Shown here one piece after another: positions 26,116 to 35,065 of a stretch of DNA of 59,190 bases. The translations under genes and the position numbers were made by a program. The notes under the pieces were generated by a model. It searched no databases, was not told the DNA's origin, and saw nothing but the letters and a program-made list of their open reading frames with translations. Origin of the DNA: Anaeromicrobium sediminis (GTDB lineage Bacteria > Bacillota > Clostridia > Peptostreptococcales > Thermotaleaceae); assembly GCF_002270055.1 (NCBI RefSeq), contig NZ_NIBG01000027.1, positions 1 through 59,190 of the forward strand, in the 5' to 3' direction. Numbering within the stretch: position 1 is the first letter of the stretch; each line of letters opens with the position of its first letter.

Positions 26116-26811
26116 TTAATTAATAATTGTTATTTCTATCCTTCTATTATTAGATCGTCCTTTAGGAGTATCATTGGTATCTATGGGATTAAGTTCTCCA
26201 TAACCGCTAACAGACATGCGAGATTTATCTATTCCCTTTACTTCTGTAAAATATTTTACTACTTCTATGGCCCGAGCCACAGATAATTCCCAATTGGAAG
26301 GATACTTATCCGTTTGAATTGGAATGTTATCCGTATAACCTTCTACTATAATGTTATTTTCTATTTTAGTTAACTTGTCTCCTATTTTACTAAGGGCCAA
26401 TTGACCTTCTTCAGACATGGCTGAATCTCCACTGGAGAATAGGACATTATCTTTAAATCTAATGGCTATCCCCTTTTCATTTTGAAGAATATTAACCTTA
26501 TCTAACATGTCATTATCACGTAAAAATTTTATAAACTCCTCTTCTGAAGTATGTATATCCTTTTCTATATTTTTAAGATTGAAAAGTTCCACAGATAAAT
26601 TTTTATTAGTAGTTTTTAATTTTTCATTTTCTTCAGATAAGGTGGCCACTTCCTCCTTTAATGCATTTTTCATGGAGTATAACATATTTGTTTTTTCTTC
26701 AGATAAATTGAAGAATATAATAAAAAAGCAAAGGATTATTGTAACCATATCTGAATAAGTAATAAGCCAATTAGATGAAACATCAAAATCATCATGATAT
26801 GAGTCTTTCAT
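26116..26811 (-). CDS. motB: MotB-like stator protein with OmpA peptidoglycan-binding domain
   Basis: 231 aa. Single N-terminal membrane helix NWLITYSDMVTIILCFFIIF containing the conserved proton/sodium-conducting Asp of YSDM. A coiled coil occupies ~40-85. OmpA/MotB domain: NIIVEGYTDNIPI ... NWELSVARAIEVVKYF ... GYGELNPI ... NRRIEITI. Start at ATG 26811 preceded by GGGGGA. Overlaps motA by 20 nt. Forms the ion-driven stator anchored to peptidoglycan; no flagellar genes are in the window, so use by flagella versus another motor is unproven. Confidence 0.9.
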   Translation of the reverse strand: MKDSYHDDFDVSSNWLITYSDMVTIILCFFIIFFNLSEEKTNMLYSMKNALKEEVATLSEENEKLKTTNKNLSVELFNLKNIEKDIHTSEEEFIKFLRDNDMLDKVNILQNEKGIAIRFKDNVLFSSGDSAMSEEGQLALSKIGDKLTKIENNIIVEGYTDNIPIQTDKYPSNWELSVARAIEVVKYFTEVKGIDKSRMSVSGYGELNPIDTNDTPKGRSNNRRIEITIIN

Positions 26812-27601
26812 AAGAAGTCCCCCTTCTAGCTGGATAAGCAAGTCGTTTATCTTCTTTGAGCATAACGTTCATTTTATCAAATACATCTCTAGGTGAATTA
26901 TTTTCAGATATAGATAAGATGCCCTCTTTAATAATAGTGTATCTGAGAATAATATTATCTATATAATTTTTCACCCTACCCATTAAAGGTGTGGCTATGA
27001 AATTTGCTATTAAACTTCCATAAAGGGTACTTACTAAAGCTGATGCCATATTAGTTATGATCATATTTACTTCGCCCATATTAGATAAAAGGCCAATAAG
27101 ACCAAGTAAAGTACCAATAAGACCAAAGGCAGGTGAAACATGGGAAATCATTTTTAATATATTTATAGATTTATATAAGTTCATTTTTCTAGACTCAATA
27201 TCTTTTATAATTACATTCTCTATGGATGCAGTGTTTTTATAGTCCCTAAGTAAAACTAAACAGTCCTTTAAAAATATATCCGATTCCACATCAGAGTAAG
27301 AAGATACTCCTAAAAGGCCATCTTTTTTTACTTTAATACTTAAATCATATAATTTTAAAATATCTTTCTCATAATCTATGGGAGTTTGAATACTATTTTT
27401 TATGATTTTTACAGTATCCATTAGGACATGAAAGGGAAAGCTTATGAGAATAGACAAGGCGATTCCTCCAACTATTATTTCTAAAGCAGTTATATTTAAA
27501 AGGGCTTTAGTAGGCACTGTAGTAAACAGGGAATGAAATACTACGCCTGATAAAAGTATGAGGATTAAATTCTTTTTGGTATTTAGATTTAAACTTTTCA
27601 T
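26792..27601 (-). CDS. motA: MotA-like stator protein
   Basis: 269 aa, four membrane helices: two N-terminal ones (residues ~9-30 and ~38-62) and two C-terminal ones, HVSPAFGLIGTLLGLIGLL and SALVSTLYGSLIANFIATPL, which carry the Pro residues typical of MotA. A cytoplasmic loop sits between. Pairs with MotB, encoded with overlapping ends, to form the ion channel that generates torque. A short TAGGAGG is seen before the ATG. Confidence 0.92.
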   Translation of the reverse strand: MKSLNLNTKKNLILILLSGVVFHSLFTTVPTKALLNITALEIIVGGIALSILISFPFHVLMDTVKIIKNSIQTPIDYEKDILKLYDLSIKVKKDGLLGVSSYSDVESDIFLKDCLVLLRDYKNTASIENVIIKDIESRKMNLYKSINILKMISHVSPAFGLIGTLLGLIGLLSNMGEVNMIITNMASALVSTLYGSLIANFIATPLMGRVKNYIDNIILRYTIIKEGILSISENNSPRDVFDKMNVMLKEDKRLAYPARRGTSYERLIS

Positions 27602-27876
27602 AGATTCCTCCTAATTAATAGTTCCATCATTTTAAATTATAGCACAAAAGAAATAGACTTTATTAGACACCTTATAGGACTATTTTTATTAAAAACACAA
27701 AAGAATTGGTAAAATAGGAATATGGGACAATTTTTTTCTATAATACTAGGGTGAAACATTTTTAAGTATAGATAATTCACTCATTATAATGTTAGTAAGT
27801 TTAAGGTATAAGCTGGGTACATGACCAGCTTTTAATTTGTAAGGGCATATGATATAATGAAATTTATTGAAATAAA
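27602..27876. other. Gene-free divergent region between motA and apbE
   Basis: AT-rich spacer holding the motA promoter side, a TATAAT at 27853-27858 suited to apbE, and one hairpin (27810-27831: AAGCTGG / CCAGCTT followed by TTT). The hairpin could end a short transcript, but no convincing ORF or known RNA was recognised. Confidence 0.5.
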
Positions 27877-27891
27877 TGATAATGATTTTCA
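27877..27891. promoter_or_regulatory. Fur-type box upstream of apbE
   Basis: TGATAATGATTTTCA matches the 7-1-7 Fur-family palindrome TGATAATNATTATCA at all but one of the defined positions. It lies 18 bp downstream of the TATAAT at 27853-27858 and 26 bp before the GTG start. It could bind Fur, PerR or Zur. Confidence 0.65.
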
Positions 27892-27917
27892 ATAAAATGG
27901 TTGAATGAGGTGATTCG

Positions 27918-28946
27918 GTGTATAAAAGATTAATACTTTTAATCATAGGTATAAGTATTATTTTTAGTGGTTGTAGTAAAAAAGTAGAACCTATAAAAAG
28001 ACAGACCTATGCTCTTGGTACTATTATAGATTTTACTCTATTTGAAGAAGATGAAGACAAGGCTAATAAGGCTATAGATAGGGCCATATCAAGAATAAAT
28101 GAAATTGAAAAAAATATGTCTACAAATATTGGAGAATCAGAAATAAGCAGTGTAAATAAGTATGCTGGGCAAAGAAGGGTAAAGGTTAGTGATGATACTA
28201 TATATGTGATAAAAAGAGCTTTAGAATTTGGAAAAATATCTGATGGAAAGTTTGATGTTACAATACTACCCCTTATTAAGGCTTGGAATATAGGAACAGA
28301 TAAGGAAAGGATTCCACCTAAAGAAGAAATTGAGTATCTAATTAAAAATATAGACTACAAAAATGTGGAAGTGAATGATGAAACTAATGAAGTATATTTA
28401 AAATCTAAGGAAATGGGAATTGACTTAGGTGGTATTGCTAAAGGATATATAGGCGATGAAGTGAGAAAAATATTTAAAGAAGATGGTATAGATTCTGCTG
28501 TAGTTAGTCTAGGTGGAAATGTTACTTTAGTAGGAAAAAAGATAGATAGTTCCGATTGGAAAGTGGGAGTACAAAATCCAGAAAGTCCCAGAGGTTCCCA
28601 TATAGGAGTTATCCAAGCAGGTGAAACTAATATAGTAACCTCAGGAAATTACGAGAGGTATTTTGAAAAAGATGGAAAGAGATATCATCATATATTAGAC
28701 CCTGAAAGTGGATATCCAGCAGAAAATGGTGTTATAAGTACAACCATAATAACGATCGATGGCGTAAGTGCAGATGCTTTATCCACATCCATATATTTAC
28801 TTGGATTAGAAGAGGGAATGAAGCTTATAGAGTCTCTTAGTAATGTGGAATGCATAATCGTTACAGAGGACAGAAATGTATATTCAAGTAGTGGAATAAA
28901 GGGCAAATTTAATTTAACAGACGATAATTTTAAGCTAGGTAATTAA
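27918..28946 (+). CDS. apbE: FAD:protein FMN transferase lipoprotein (ApbE)
   Basis: 342 aa. Lipobox IIFSGC with Cys19. ApbE core: KFDVTILPLIKAWNIG, GIDLGGIAKGYIGDEV, VSLGGNVTLVG (FAD binding), HHILDPESGYPAEN and GVSADALSTSIYLLG with the metal-binding Asp/Thr region. It attaches FMN to Thr in flavoproteins such as Rnf/Nqr subunits on the outer face of the membrane; no Rnf/Nqr genes are in this window. GTG start with GAGGTGATT upstream. A Fur-type box precedes it, and a terminator overlaps its end. Confidence 0.94.
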   Translation: MYKRLILLIIGISIIFSGCSKKVEPIKRQTYALGTIIDFTLFEEDEDKANKAIDRAISRINEIEKNMSTNIGESEISSVNKYAGQRRVKVSDDTIYVIKRALEFGKISDGKFDVTILPLIKAWNIGTDKERIPPKEEIEYLIKNIDYKNVEVNDETNEVYLKSKEMGIDLGGIAKGYIGDEVRKIFKEDGIDSAVVSLGGNVTLVGKKIDSSDWKVGVQNPESPRGSHIGVIQAGETNIVTSGNYERYFEKDGKRYHHILDPESGYPAENGVISTTIITIDGVSADALSTSIYLLGLEEGMKLIESLSNVECIIVTEDRNVYSSSGIKGKFNLTDDNFKLGN

Positions 28947-28961
28947 TTACCTAGCTTTTTT
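28932..28961 (+). terminator. Intrinsic terminator of apbE
   Basis: AAGCTAGGTAATT palindrome (13-bp arms) followed by six T; overlaps the stop codon. Confidence 0.9.
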
Positions 28962-29032
28962 AATTTGCATACTATACTTACACTTTCCTCAAACTTTCAT
29001 CACATTTGTAAAATAAAATTAATAAGAGAGAA

Positions 29033-29052
29033 ACAATTAATTTAATAATTGT
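29033..29052. promoter_or_regulatory. ACAATTA/TAATTGT inverted repeat before the second MacA-like gene
   Basis: ACAATTA (29033-29039), 6-bp spacer, TAATTGT (29046-29052). The core matches that of the inverted repeat before exporter 1 (16547-16580). Candidate operator for a response regulator. Confidence 0.4.
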
Positions 29053-29092
29053 AATAAAGATTAAATAGATCATAAGGAAGGGAGGCCATATA

Positions 29093-30322
29093 TTGAAAAA
29101 TATATTTATTAAAAAAAATATTCTTATAGGGGCAGTAATTGTAGGTCTACTAGGAGGATTTAGTTTTTATAAAAGTATAGATGCAAACTCTGAAGAAAAA
29201 GAAGATGTGGTAGTGACAGAATATACTGTTCAAAAGTCTAATCTAAGTATAGAGTATGTGGGAGATGGTCAATTAGAAATTCCAACAGTAAATTTGGACT
29301 TTGAGATTACAGGTAAACTTGAGGATTTATTTGTGGAGCCAGGCAGTGCTGTTAAAAAGGGAGATATTATAGCAACTTTAGATGATACGGATTATGGCAA
29401 TAAGGCAGAAACCAGCAAAAGACAATACGAGCAAGCCCTATTAAAATATGAACAGGCGAAAGAACAGAAGGAATTAAACTTAATAGCAGAAAAGGAAAAG
29501 TTAGATAATCTTAAATACGCCTTAGATACTTTAAAAGTTGAGTACGAACCTATGACAAAGATGAAAGAATATTATCCAGCATCAGAAATAGAAAAAAAGA
29601 GGATAGAATACGAAAAGGCAAAACTTGCTCATGAAAATCAGTTAAAAAGATATAATACATTATCTAATACTAATTTAGATTTAGAAATGGAACAAGTGGC
29701 CATAAAGCAAGCAGAATTAAATTTAAAAATAGCAGAGGATGACCTTAGAAATACAGTCCTTGAATCACCTATAGATGGTAAAGTATTATACACTTCCTAT
29801 AAACCAGGGGAAACTGTAGTGGAAGTTACTAAAGATGAAGATACAACTACAGCAGATAGTACCCATGTGGTTGTATTATCCGATAGTGGAAGTATGGAAG
29901 TAATAGTACCCGTATCAGAAATTGATTTATCAAATATAGAAATTGACCAAAATGTAAATTTGGAATTTGAGGCATTTTTAAATAAAAGTTTCCAAGGAAA
30001 AGTAACATACATAGAAGAACTTCCAAAGATAGATTCTAGTGGATTAGTAACTTATGATGTGAACATTAGATTAAATGAAAATAACGATAAGTTAAAATCT
30101 GGCATGACTTGTACAGCAGCTTTTATTTTAAAAGAGAGAAAAAACGTAATTACTATTCCCAATAAGGCTGTTTATATTAAAGATAAGAAACAATATGTGA
30201 AAGTTAAGAAAGAAGATGGAACTGTAGAAGAAAGAAAAATATCTACAGGTCTTACAGATGGTAAATCTGTGGAAGTTACAAAGGGCATAGAAATTGGAGA
30301 AATAATCTTAGTAGAAAAATAA
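29093..30322 (+). CDS. HlyD/MacA-type adaptor of ABC exporter 2
   Basis: 409 aa. N-terminal membrane helix (ILIGAVIVGLLGGFSF); a lipoyl-like motif (LEDLFVEPGSAVKKGDIIATL); a long coiled-coil hairpin ~105-215 rich in Lys/Glu; the second lipoyl half (ESPIDGKVLYTSYKPGETV); a beta-barrel and membrane-proximal domain. TTG start with GGGAGG 7 nt upstream. Couples an extracellular substrate pathway to the MacB-like permease encoded next. The operon order is adaptor, permease, lipoprotein, ATPase, unlike exporter 1. Confidence 0.9.
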   Translation: MKNIFIKKNILIGAVIVGLLGGFSFYKSIDANSEEKEDVVVTEYTVQKSNLSIEYVGDGQLEIPTVNLDFEITGKLEDLFVEPGSAVKKGDIIATLDDTDYGNKAETSKRQYEQALLKYEQAKEQKELNLIAEKEKLDNLKYALDTLKVEYEPMTKMKEYYPASEIEKKRIEYEKAKLAHENQLKRYNTLSNTNLDLEMEQVAIKQAELNLKIAEDDLRNTVLESPIDGKVLYTSYKPGETVVEVTKDEDTTTADSTHVVVLSDSGSMEVIVPVSEIDLSNIEIDQNVNLEFEAFLNKSFQGKVTYIEELPKIDSSGLVTYDVNIRLNENNDKLKSGMTCTAAFILKERKNVITIPNKAVYIKDKKQYVKVKKEDGTVEERKISTGLTDGKSVEVTKGIEIGEIILVEK

Positions 30323-30340
30323 AAGTATGGATGTGAAAGT

Positions 30341-31525
30341 ATGGCAATAGAAGAAATTTTCAAGGGAGTTTTGTTAAATATAAAACTCAATAAGTTTAAA
30401 GTTTTTTTAACTTCCCTTGGCATAATAGTAGGATCCCTTACTATTATATTTGTCATTGGTATAGGTAAGGGAAGTCAAGCAGAGGTAGAAGAACAATTTA
30501 AAAGTTTAAGTGTAGGAACTATCCATGTGATGACTAATTTTAGGGCATCTCCAAATGTAAAACCTTTAGATAAAGAGGATTTAGAAAGAATTAAAGAACA
30601 AACACAAAATATTGATAAAGCAGTAATATCAGTAACAACGTCTACTTCTGTATTAGGAAATGGAGAAAGTATGTCTGCATCTACACTAGGAAGTACGCAA
30701 GATATTAAAGATACAAATAATTTGAATATAAAGTATGGCAGATTCATATCAGATGAAGACATAAAGAGAGCTAAGATAGCCGTATTGGGATATGATGTAG
30801 CAGAAGGACTCTTTGAAGAGGTGACAGAATCCATACTAGGTGAATATGTAACTATAAAAGGTAAGAGATACGAAGTGGTAGGTATATTAGAACAAATTGG
30901 TGACACGGGAATGAGAGGCTTTAATCCTGATGAAGGAGTCATAGTACCCTATGAAACGGCTACCAGCTATTTAATAGGAAAAAAGTCAAAACCTAATATT
31001 ACTGTACTAGCTAAAGGAATAGACTATGTGGATCCTGCCATAGAAGACATAAAAGAAATATTGTCTAAAGAATACAAAGAAGATGATTTAATGATAAGGG
31101 ATGCTGGATCAAAATTAGTTACGGCAAGGGAATCAGCAAAAAGTATGTCAATATTATTAATGGCCATAGGAACTATAGTATTAATTGTTGGTGGTATAGG
31201 CATAATGAATGTTATGTTTGTATCTGTAAAAGAAAGGACTAAAGAAATAGGTATATTAAAGGCCATAGGCGCTAAAAGAAGGGACATATTACTTCAGTTT
31301 TTACTAGAGGCCATAATAATAAGTGCGGGAGGAGGAATTATAGCCATAGTATTAGGCATAATTTTAATGCCTCTTGCAGAGTATGGGAGTGTTAGGGTTA
31401 TTCCATCCTTAGAAGGAAATGTGATAGCTCTCATATTTTCCATTGTTACAGGAACATTTTTTGGATACTATCCAGCTTCTAAAGGGGCAACTTTAAAGCC
31501 TATAGATGCACTTAACTATGAATAA
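30341..31525 (+). CDS. MacB-like FtsX-domain permease of exporter 2
   Basis: 394 aa. N-terminal segment KFKVFLTSLGIIVGSLTI; extracellular MacB_PCD ~45-260; a C-terminal three-helix FtsX domain (VGGIGIMNVMFVSVKERTKE, IGILKAIGAKRRD); final YPASKGATLKPIDALNYE. Close paralogue of the permease at 18567. GGATGTGA precedes the ATG. Confidence 0.93.
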   Translation: MAIEEIFKGVLLNIKLNKFKVFLTSLGIIVGSLTIIFVIGIGKGSQAEVEEQFKSLSVGTIHVMTNFRASPNVKPLDKEDLERIKEQTQNIDKAVISVTTSTSVLGNGESMSASTLGSTQDIKDTNNLNIKYGRFISDEDIKRAKIAVLGYDVAEGLFEEVTESILGEYVTIKGKRYEVVGILEQIGDTGMRGFNPDEGVIVPYETATSYLIGKKSKPNITVLAKGIDYVDPAIEDIKEILSKEYKEDDLMIRDAGSKLVTARESAKSMSILLMAIGTIVLIVGGIGIMNVMFVSVKERTKEIGILKAIGAKRRDILLQFLLEAIIISAGGGIIAIVLGIILMPLAEYGSVRVIPSLEGNVIALIFSIVTGTFFGYYPASKGATLKPIDALNYE

Positions 31526-31540
31526 AGGGAGATGAATTAA

Positions 31541-32062
31541 ATGAAAAAAATAAAATTATTAATTTTAGCTATAGGGGCAGTATTAATGTTTACAGCTTGT
31601 GGAGATAAAGTAGTAGTAGAGGAGACTGTTGTGGAAGGAAAAGAGGGAGTGAGAAGGGAAGTTGCTGCAGAGGTGCAAAAACCAGATAGCTCTCAAAATG
31701 AATCAGTTGATGAAATAAGAGAAAAGAAACCACAAATAAATAGACCTACCATGTATGGAAAGGTGCAAAAAATAGTAGGTAATGAAGTTACTTTAATGTT
31801 GGCAAAAATGCCTGAACCAGTTCAAATATCCAAAGAGAATAGGGAAAAAATCAGTAGAGAAGAAATGAAAGAAAAAATGAAAAATAGAAAGATAGAATTT
31901 ACTGGAGAAACGGTAGATATTATAATTCCTGTGGGAGTACCTATTGAAAAGAGAGGTCAAGGTGGAGCGTCTCAAGTTGACTTAGAAAACATAGGTGTAG
32001 ATTCTATGCTGCAAGTTTGGGTTGAAGATGGAGATGTAGTAAAAGTTCGTATAGCAAGGTAG
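31541..32062 (+). CDS. Lipoprotein of unknown function inside exporter 2 operon
   Basis: 173 aa. Lipobox MFTAC with Cys20. A charged linker (~21-70) is followed by a small beta-rich stretch (MYGKVQKIVGNEVTLMLAKM) reminiscent of short OB/KOW-like clostridial lipoprotein domains, then a basic helix (~100-120) and a C-terminal segment ending MLQVWVEDGDVVKVRIAR. No family recognised with confidence. Its place between permease (15-nt gap) and ATPase (7-nt gap) makes it an accessory part of the transporter, for example a substrate receptor or immunity lipoprotein (inference). AGGGAGATGA precedes the ATG. Confidence 0.75.
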   Translation: MKKIKLLILAIGAVLMFTACGDKVVVEETVVEGKEGVRREVAAEVQKPDSSQNESVDEIREKKPQINRPTMYGKVQKIVGNEVTLMLAKMPEPVQISKENREKISREEMKEKMKNRKIEFTGETVDIIIPVGVPIEKRGQGGASQVDLENIGVDSMLQVWVEDGDVVKVRIAR

Positions 32063-32069
32063 TGATATT

Positions 32070-32747
32070 ATGAGTGAACCAGTACTTTTAATGAGAGATA
32101 TAGTAAAAGCCTATGATTTAGGAAAACAAAAGGTTCAAGTATTAAATGAAATTTCACTAAAAATAAATAAGGGTGAATTTGTAGCCGTACTAGGACCATC
32201 TGGTTCGGGAAAATCAACTCTTATGAATATTATTGGATGTATTGATACAGCCAATAGTGGTGAATACATATTAGGTGGAGAACCTATTAAAGAAAAAACT
32301 GAAAATGAATTGGCTCACATAAGAAATAAGGAGATTGGATTCATATTTCAAAAGTTTAATCTACTTCCTAAATATACAGCTCAACATAATGTAGCCTTAC
32401 CCCTTCTATTGAGAGGGGTAGAGAGAAACGTAGCTTTTGAAAAGGCAGAGGATTTATTAGTTCAGGTGGGCCTTGGGGATAGAATAGACCATAAGCCCAT
32501 AGAACTATCAGGTGGGCAACAACAAAGGGTATCCATTGCTAGAGCATTAATAGGAGACCCTAAAATATTACTTGCAGATGAACCTACAGGAAACTTAGAT
32601 TCTAAATCAGGAGAAGATATAATTAATATGTTTTTAGATCTGAATAAAAAAGGTAATACCATCATATTGATTACCCATGATTTACATGTGGCTCAGCAGG
32701 CAAAGAGAATAATTAACGTAAGGGACGGTAAAGTCCATGAAGGTTAA
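32070..32747 (+). CDS. MacB/LolD-type ABC transporter ATPase of exporter 2
   Basis: 225 aa. Walker [11 protein letters not shown]-loop FIFQKFNLLPKY, signature LSGGQQQRVSIARAL, Walker [14 protein letters not shown], switch His in LITHD. Same length and class as the exporter 1 ATPase. Last gene of the operon, followed by a terminator. Confidence 0.94.
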   Translation: MSEPVLLMRDIVKAYDLGKQKVQVLNEISLKINKGEFVAVLGPSGSGKSTLMNIIGCIDTANSGEYILGGEPIKEKTENELAHIRNKEIGFIFQKFNLLPKYTAQHNVALPLLLRGVERNVAFEKAEDLLVQVGLGDRIDHKPIELSGGQQQRVSIARALIGDPKILLADEPTGNLDSKSGEDIINMFLDLNKKGNTIILITHDLHVAQQAKRIINVRDGKVHEG

Positions 32748-32759
32748 AAAAATAGAAAA

Positions 32760-32798
32760 AATAATACCAGCTAGAGAACTAGCTGGTATTATTTTTTT
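32760..32798. terminator. Terminator between exporter 2 and the second kinase gene
   Basis: AATAATACCAGCTAG / CTAGCTGGTATTATT with loop AGAA, then seven T on the + strand. Confidence 0.9.
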
Positions 32799-32802
32799 AT
32801 AT

Positions 32803-34221
32803 TTAAGATTTTTTTACTTCTATCCATACTAAAGTACCTTTATTTACTTCACTTTCTATACCATAGGCATAATTATGGGCTTCTAATATATTTTTTACTA
32901 TAGACATACCTAATCCTGTACCAGATTTATTTCTTTTTCTGGATTTATCAACCTTATAAAATCTTTCCCATATATAGGGAAGGTCCTCTTTAGGGATACC
33001 TGATCCAAAATCTTTAAATTCTATTCGAATAGAATTTTTATTATCTAGTAGATTAATTTGAATTTCACTATTCTTAAATGAGTGAATTATGGAGTTATTT
33101 AATATATTAAAAAATACTTGAAAGATTTTATTTTCGTCTCCTTCTATAAACAATTCTTTGTTATAGTTAAATAATATATCTATATTTTTTTCCTTAGCAA
33201 AATACTTTAATTTATCTATGACCCTAGTTAATATATCGTTTACTATGAAAGGTTCCGTAGTAGGATCATAATATCCAGCTTCCATTTTAGACAAATATAA
33301 AATATCTTCTACCATATTAGTAAGTCTGTCAGATTCATCTATTATTACTTTTAAATTTGCTTCCCTACTTTCCTTTTCTTCTCCTTCTATATCCAGGGTG
33401 AGTTCTGCATAAGCCTTTATTAAACTTATGGGAGTTTTTAATTCGTGGGAAGTATTAGCTATGAATTCTCGCCTGAAAGTTTCTATCTGACTCAATTGTT
33501 CAGCCATTTTATTTATTGTATTCCCAAGGATACCTATTTCATCTTCACCTTTTACGTCTATATTACAATCAAAATTACCCTTTGCAATTTCCTTTGTAGC
33601 ATTTGTTATTTTTATTATGGGCTTTGCAAACATTTTAGATAGAAATAAGGATAATATAGTCCCAACTAGCAGGGAAATTCCACTTATTATAGATAATTGC
33701 CTCTTTAATACAAAAGTAATAGAATTAGTTGAAGAAAGGCCAGAAGATAGCCATACATTACCTATTACTGTATCTCCCTTTTTTATGGGAACTGCCACAT
33801 TTAAGTGTCTTACAATGTCTTTTCCATCCTTTTTCTGTATTAGACGATTTATATAAAGATCTTGTTTAAAGGAAAATCGTTCAAGTTCACGGTGAGGTTT
33901 TTGGCCTAGTATTTTCAGGTCTTTAAATCCTCGTTCTGCTAATAGGTTGTTATATTTAATATTGTTTTGCCTATCGATTATATTTACACGACCATTTAAA
34001 TCAGAGGCCACTTCGTGGATTTTTTCTGATAAATTTTCAGATTCTATGCCTTCCTTCTCCACAATAGCAGCTATTTCTTTACCGCTATCTACTAGGGAAT
34101 TGGTTATGGCATTTATATAAAAGTCATTTAGGAAATATACCTGAAATAGCCAGGATATTCCCAATATGAGGAGAATAAGTGCTGTAATAGATATCCAAAG
34201 TTTACTTCGTATATTTTTCAT
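32803..34221 (-). CDS. Two-component sensor histidine kinase
   Basis: 472 aa. Helices at ~8-30 and ~165-190 flank an extracellular sensor of ~135 residues. HAMP (KPIIKITNATKEIAKGNFDC); HisKA FIANTSHELKTPIS with His259; ATPase boxes NNSIIHSF, DFGSGIPKEDL and GTGLGMSIVK. Translated from AAGGTGG overlapping the end of the response-regulator gene (1-nt gap). Convergent with exporter 2, which it may regulate (inference from co-location, as for exporter 1). Confidence 0.93.
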   Translation of the reverse strand: MKNIRSKLWISITALILLILGISWLFQVYFLNDFYINAITNSLVDSGKEIAAIVEKEGIESENLSEKIHEVASDLNGRVNIIDRQNNIKYNNLLAERGFKDLKILGQKPHRELERFSFKQDLYINRLIQKKDGKDIVRHLNVAVPIKKGDTVIGNVWLSSGLSSTNSITFVLKRQLSIISGISLLVGTILSLFLSKMFAKPIIKITNATKEIAKGNFDCNIDVKGEDEIGILGNTINKMAEQLSQIETFRREFIANTSHELKTPISLIKAYAELTLDIEGEEKESREANLKVIIDESDRLTNMVEDILYLSKMEAGYYDPTTEPFIVNDILTRVIDKLKYFAKEKNIDILFNYNKELFIEGDENKIFQVFFNILNNSIIHSFKNSEIQINLLDNKNSIRIEFKDFGSGIPKEDLPYIWERFYKVDKSRKRNKSGTGLGMSIVKNILEAHNYAYGIESEVNKGTLVWIEVKKS

Positions 34222-34222
34222 A

Positions 34223-34897
34223 TTATTCTTCCACCTTAAACTTATATCCTGTTCCCCATACGGTTTTTATGTATCCCTTATAGGGAGAAAGTTTTTCTCT
34301 TAATTGTTTAATGTGGGTATCTACTGTTCTTAAATCTCCTATAAAATCATAACCCCATACTTTACTTAAAAGCATTTCTCTAGAACAGGCTTGCTTGTTA
34401 TTAGTAGTTAAAAATAATAATAAATCAAATTCCTTTGGTGTTAAGTATACTTCTTTATTATCTACTAACACAATCCTTTCCAATGGAGAAATCTTTATAT
34501 TTCCATAGTCTAATACATCGTTTTTTACAGTTTTAGAACTTCTTTTTAATATGGCTTTTATCCTAGCTATTAACTCCCGAGGGCTAAAGGGCTTTACTAT
34601 GTAATCATCTACTCCCAATTCAAATCCAAACAATCTATCGTATTCTTCACCACGGGCAGTTAGCATTATTATGGGAGTATCTAATTTTTCTCGTACTTTC
34701 CTACACACGGTCCAACCATCTATTATGGGCATCATCACATCTAATATTATTAAGGAAAAATCATTTTCTGTTTCTAATATTTCTAAAGCAGCACGACCAT
34801 CACAAGCTTCTGTCACTTCATATTCTTCTTTTTCAACATACTTTCTTATGACTTGGCGCATTTTATCTTCATCTTCAGCTATTAATATTTTTATCAT
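34223..34897 (-). CDS. OmpR/PhoB-family response regulator
   Basis: 224 aa. Receiver with acidic residues E8/D9, phospho-acceptor Asp53 (LIILDVMMPIIDG), the Thr switch MLTARG and Lys of DDYIVKPF; winged helix ending RTVDTHIKQLREKL and WGTGYKF. AAGGGAG precedes ATG 34897, so the open frame up to 34933 is not used. The operon promoter must lie in 34898-35030. Confidence 0.94.
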   Translation of the reverse strand: MIKILIAEDEDKMRQVIRKYVEKEEYEVTEACDGRAALEILETENDFSLIILDVMMPIIDGWTVCRKVREKLDTPIIMLTARGEEYDRLFGFELGVDDYIVKPFSPRELIARIKAILKRSSKTVKNDVLDYGNIKISPLERIVLVDNKEVYLTPKEFDLLLFLTTNNKQACSREMLLSKVWGYDFIGDLRTVDTHIKQLREKLSPYKGYIKTVWGTGYKFKVEE

Positions 34898-35030
34898 AAA
34901 ATTGCTCCCTTCTATCCTTATTGAAATCATCATAACATAAAAGGTTTCCGTTAACTATAGGGTAATCATTATCTTTATTAAACATTCAAAGAATGAACAC
35001 AAAACCATCACAATTGATTAGTAAAATTAT

Positions 35031-35061
35031 AAAAAAAGAAGGTGAATTATAATTCACCTTC
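35031..35061 (-). terminator. Intrinsic terminator of the opuC operon
   Basis: GAAGGTGAATT / AATTCACCTTC hairpin (35038-35061); on the minus strand it is followed by seven T. Confidence 0.88.
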
Positions 35062-35065
35062 ATAA

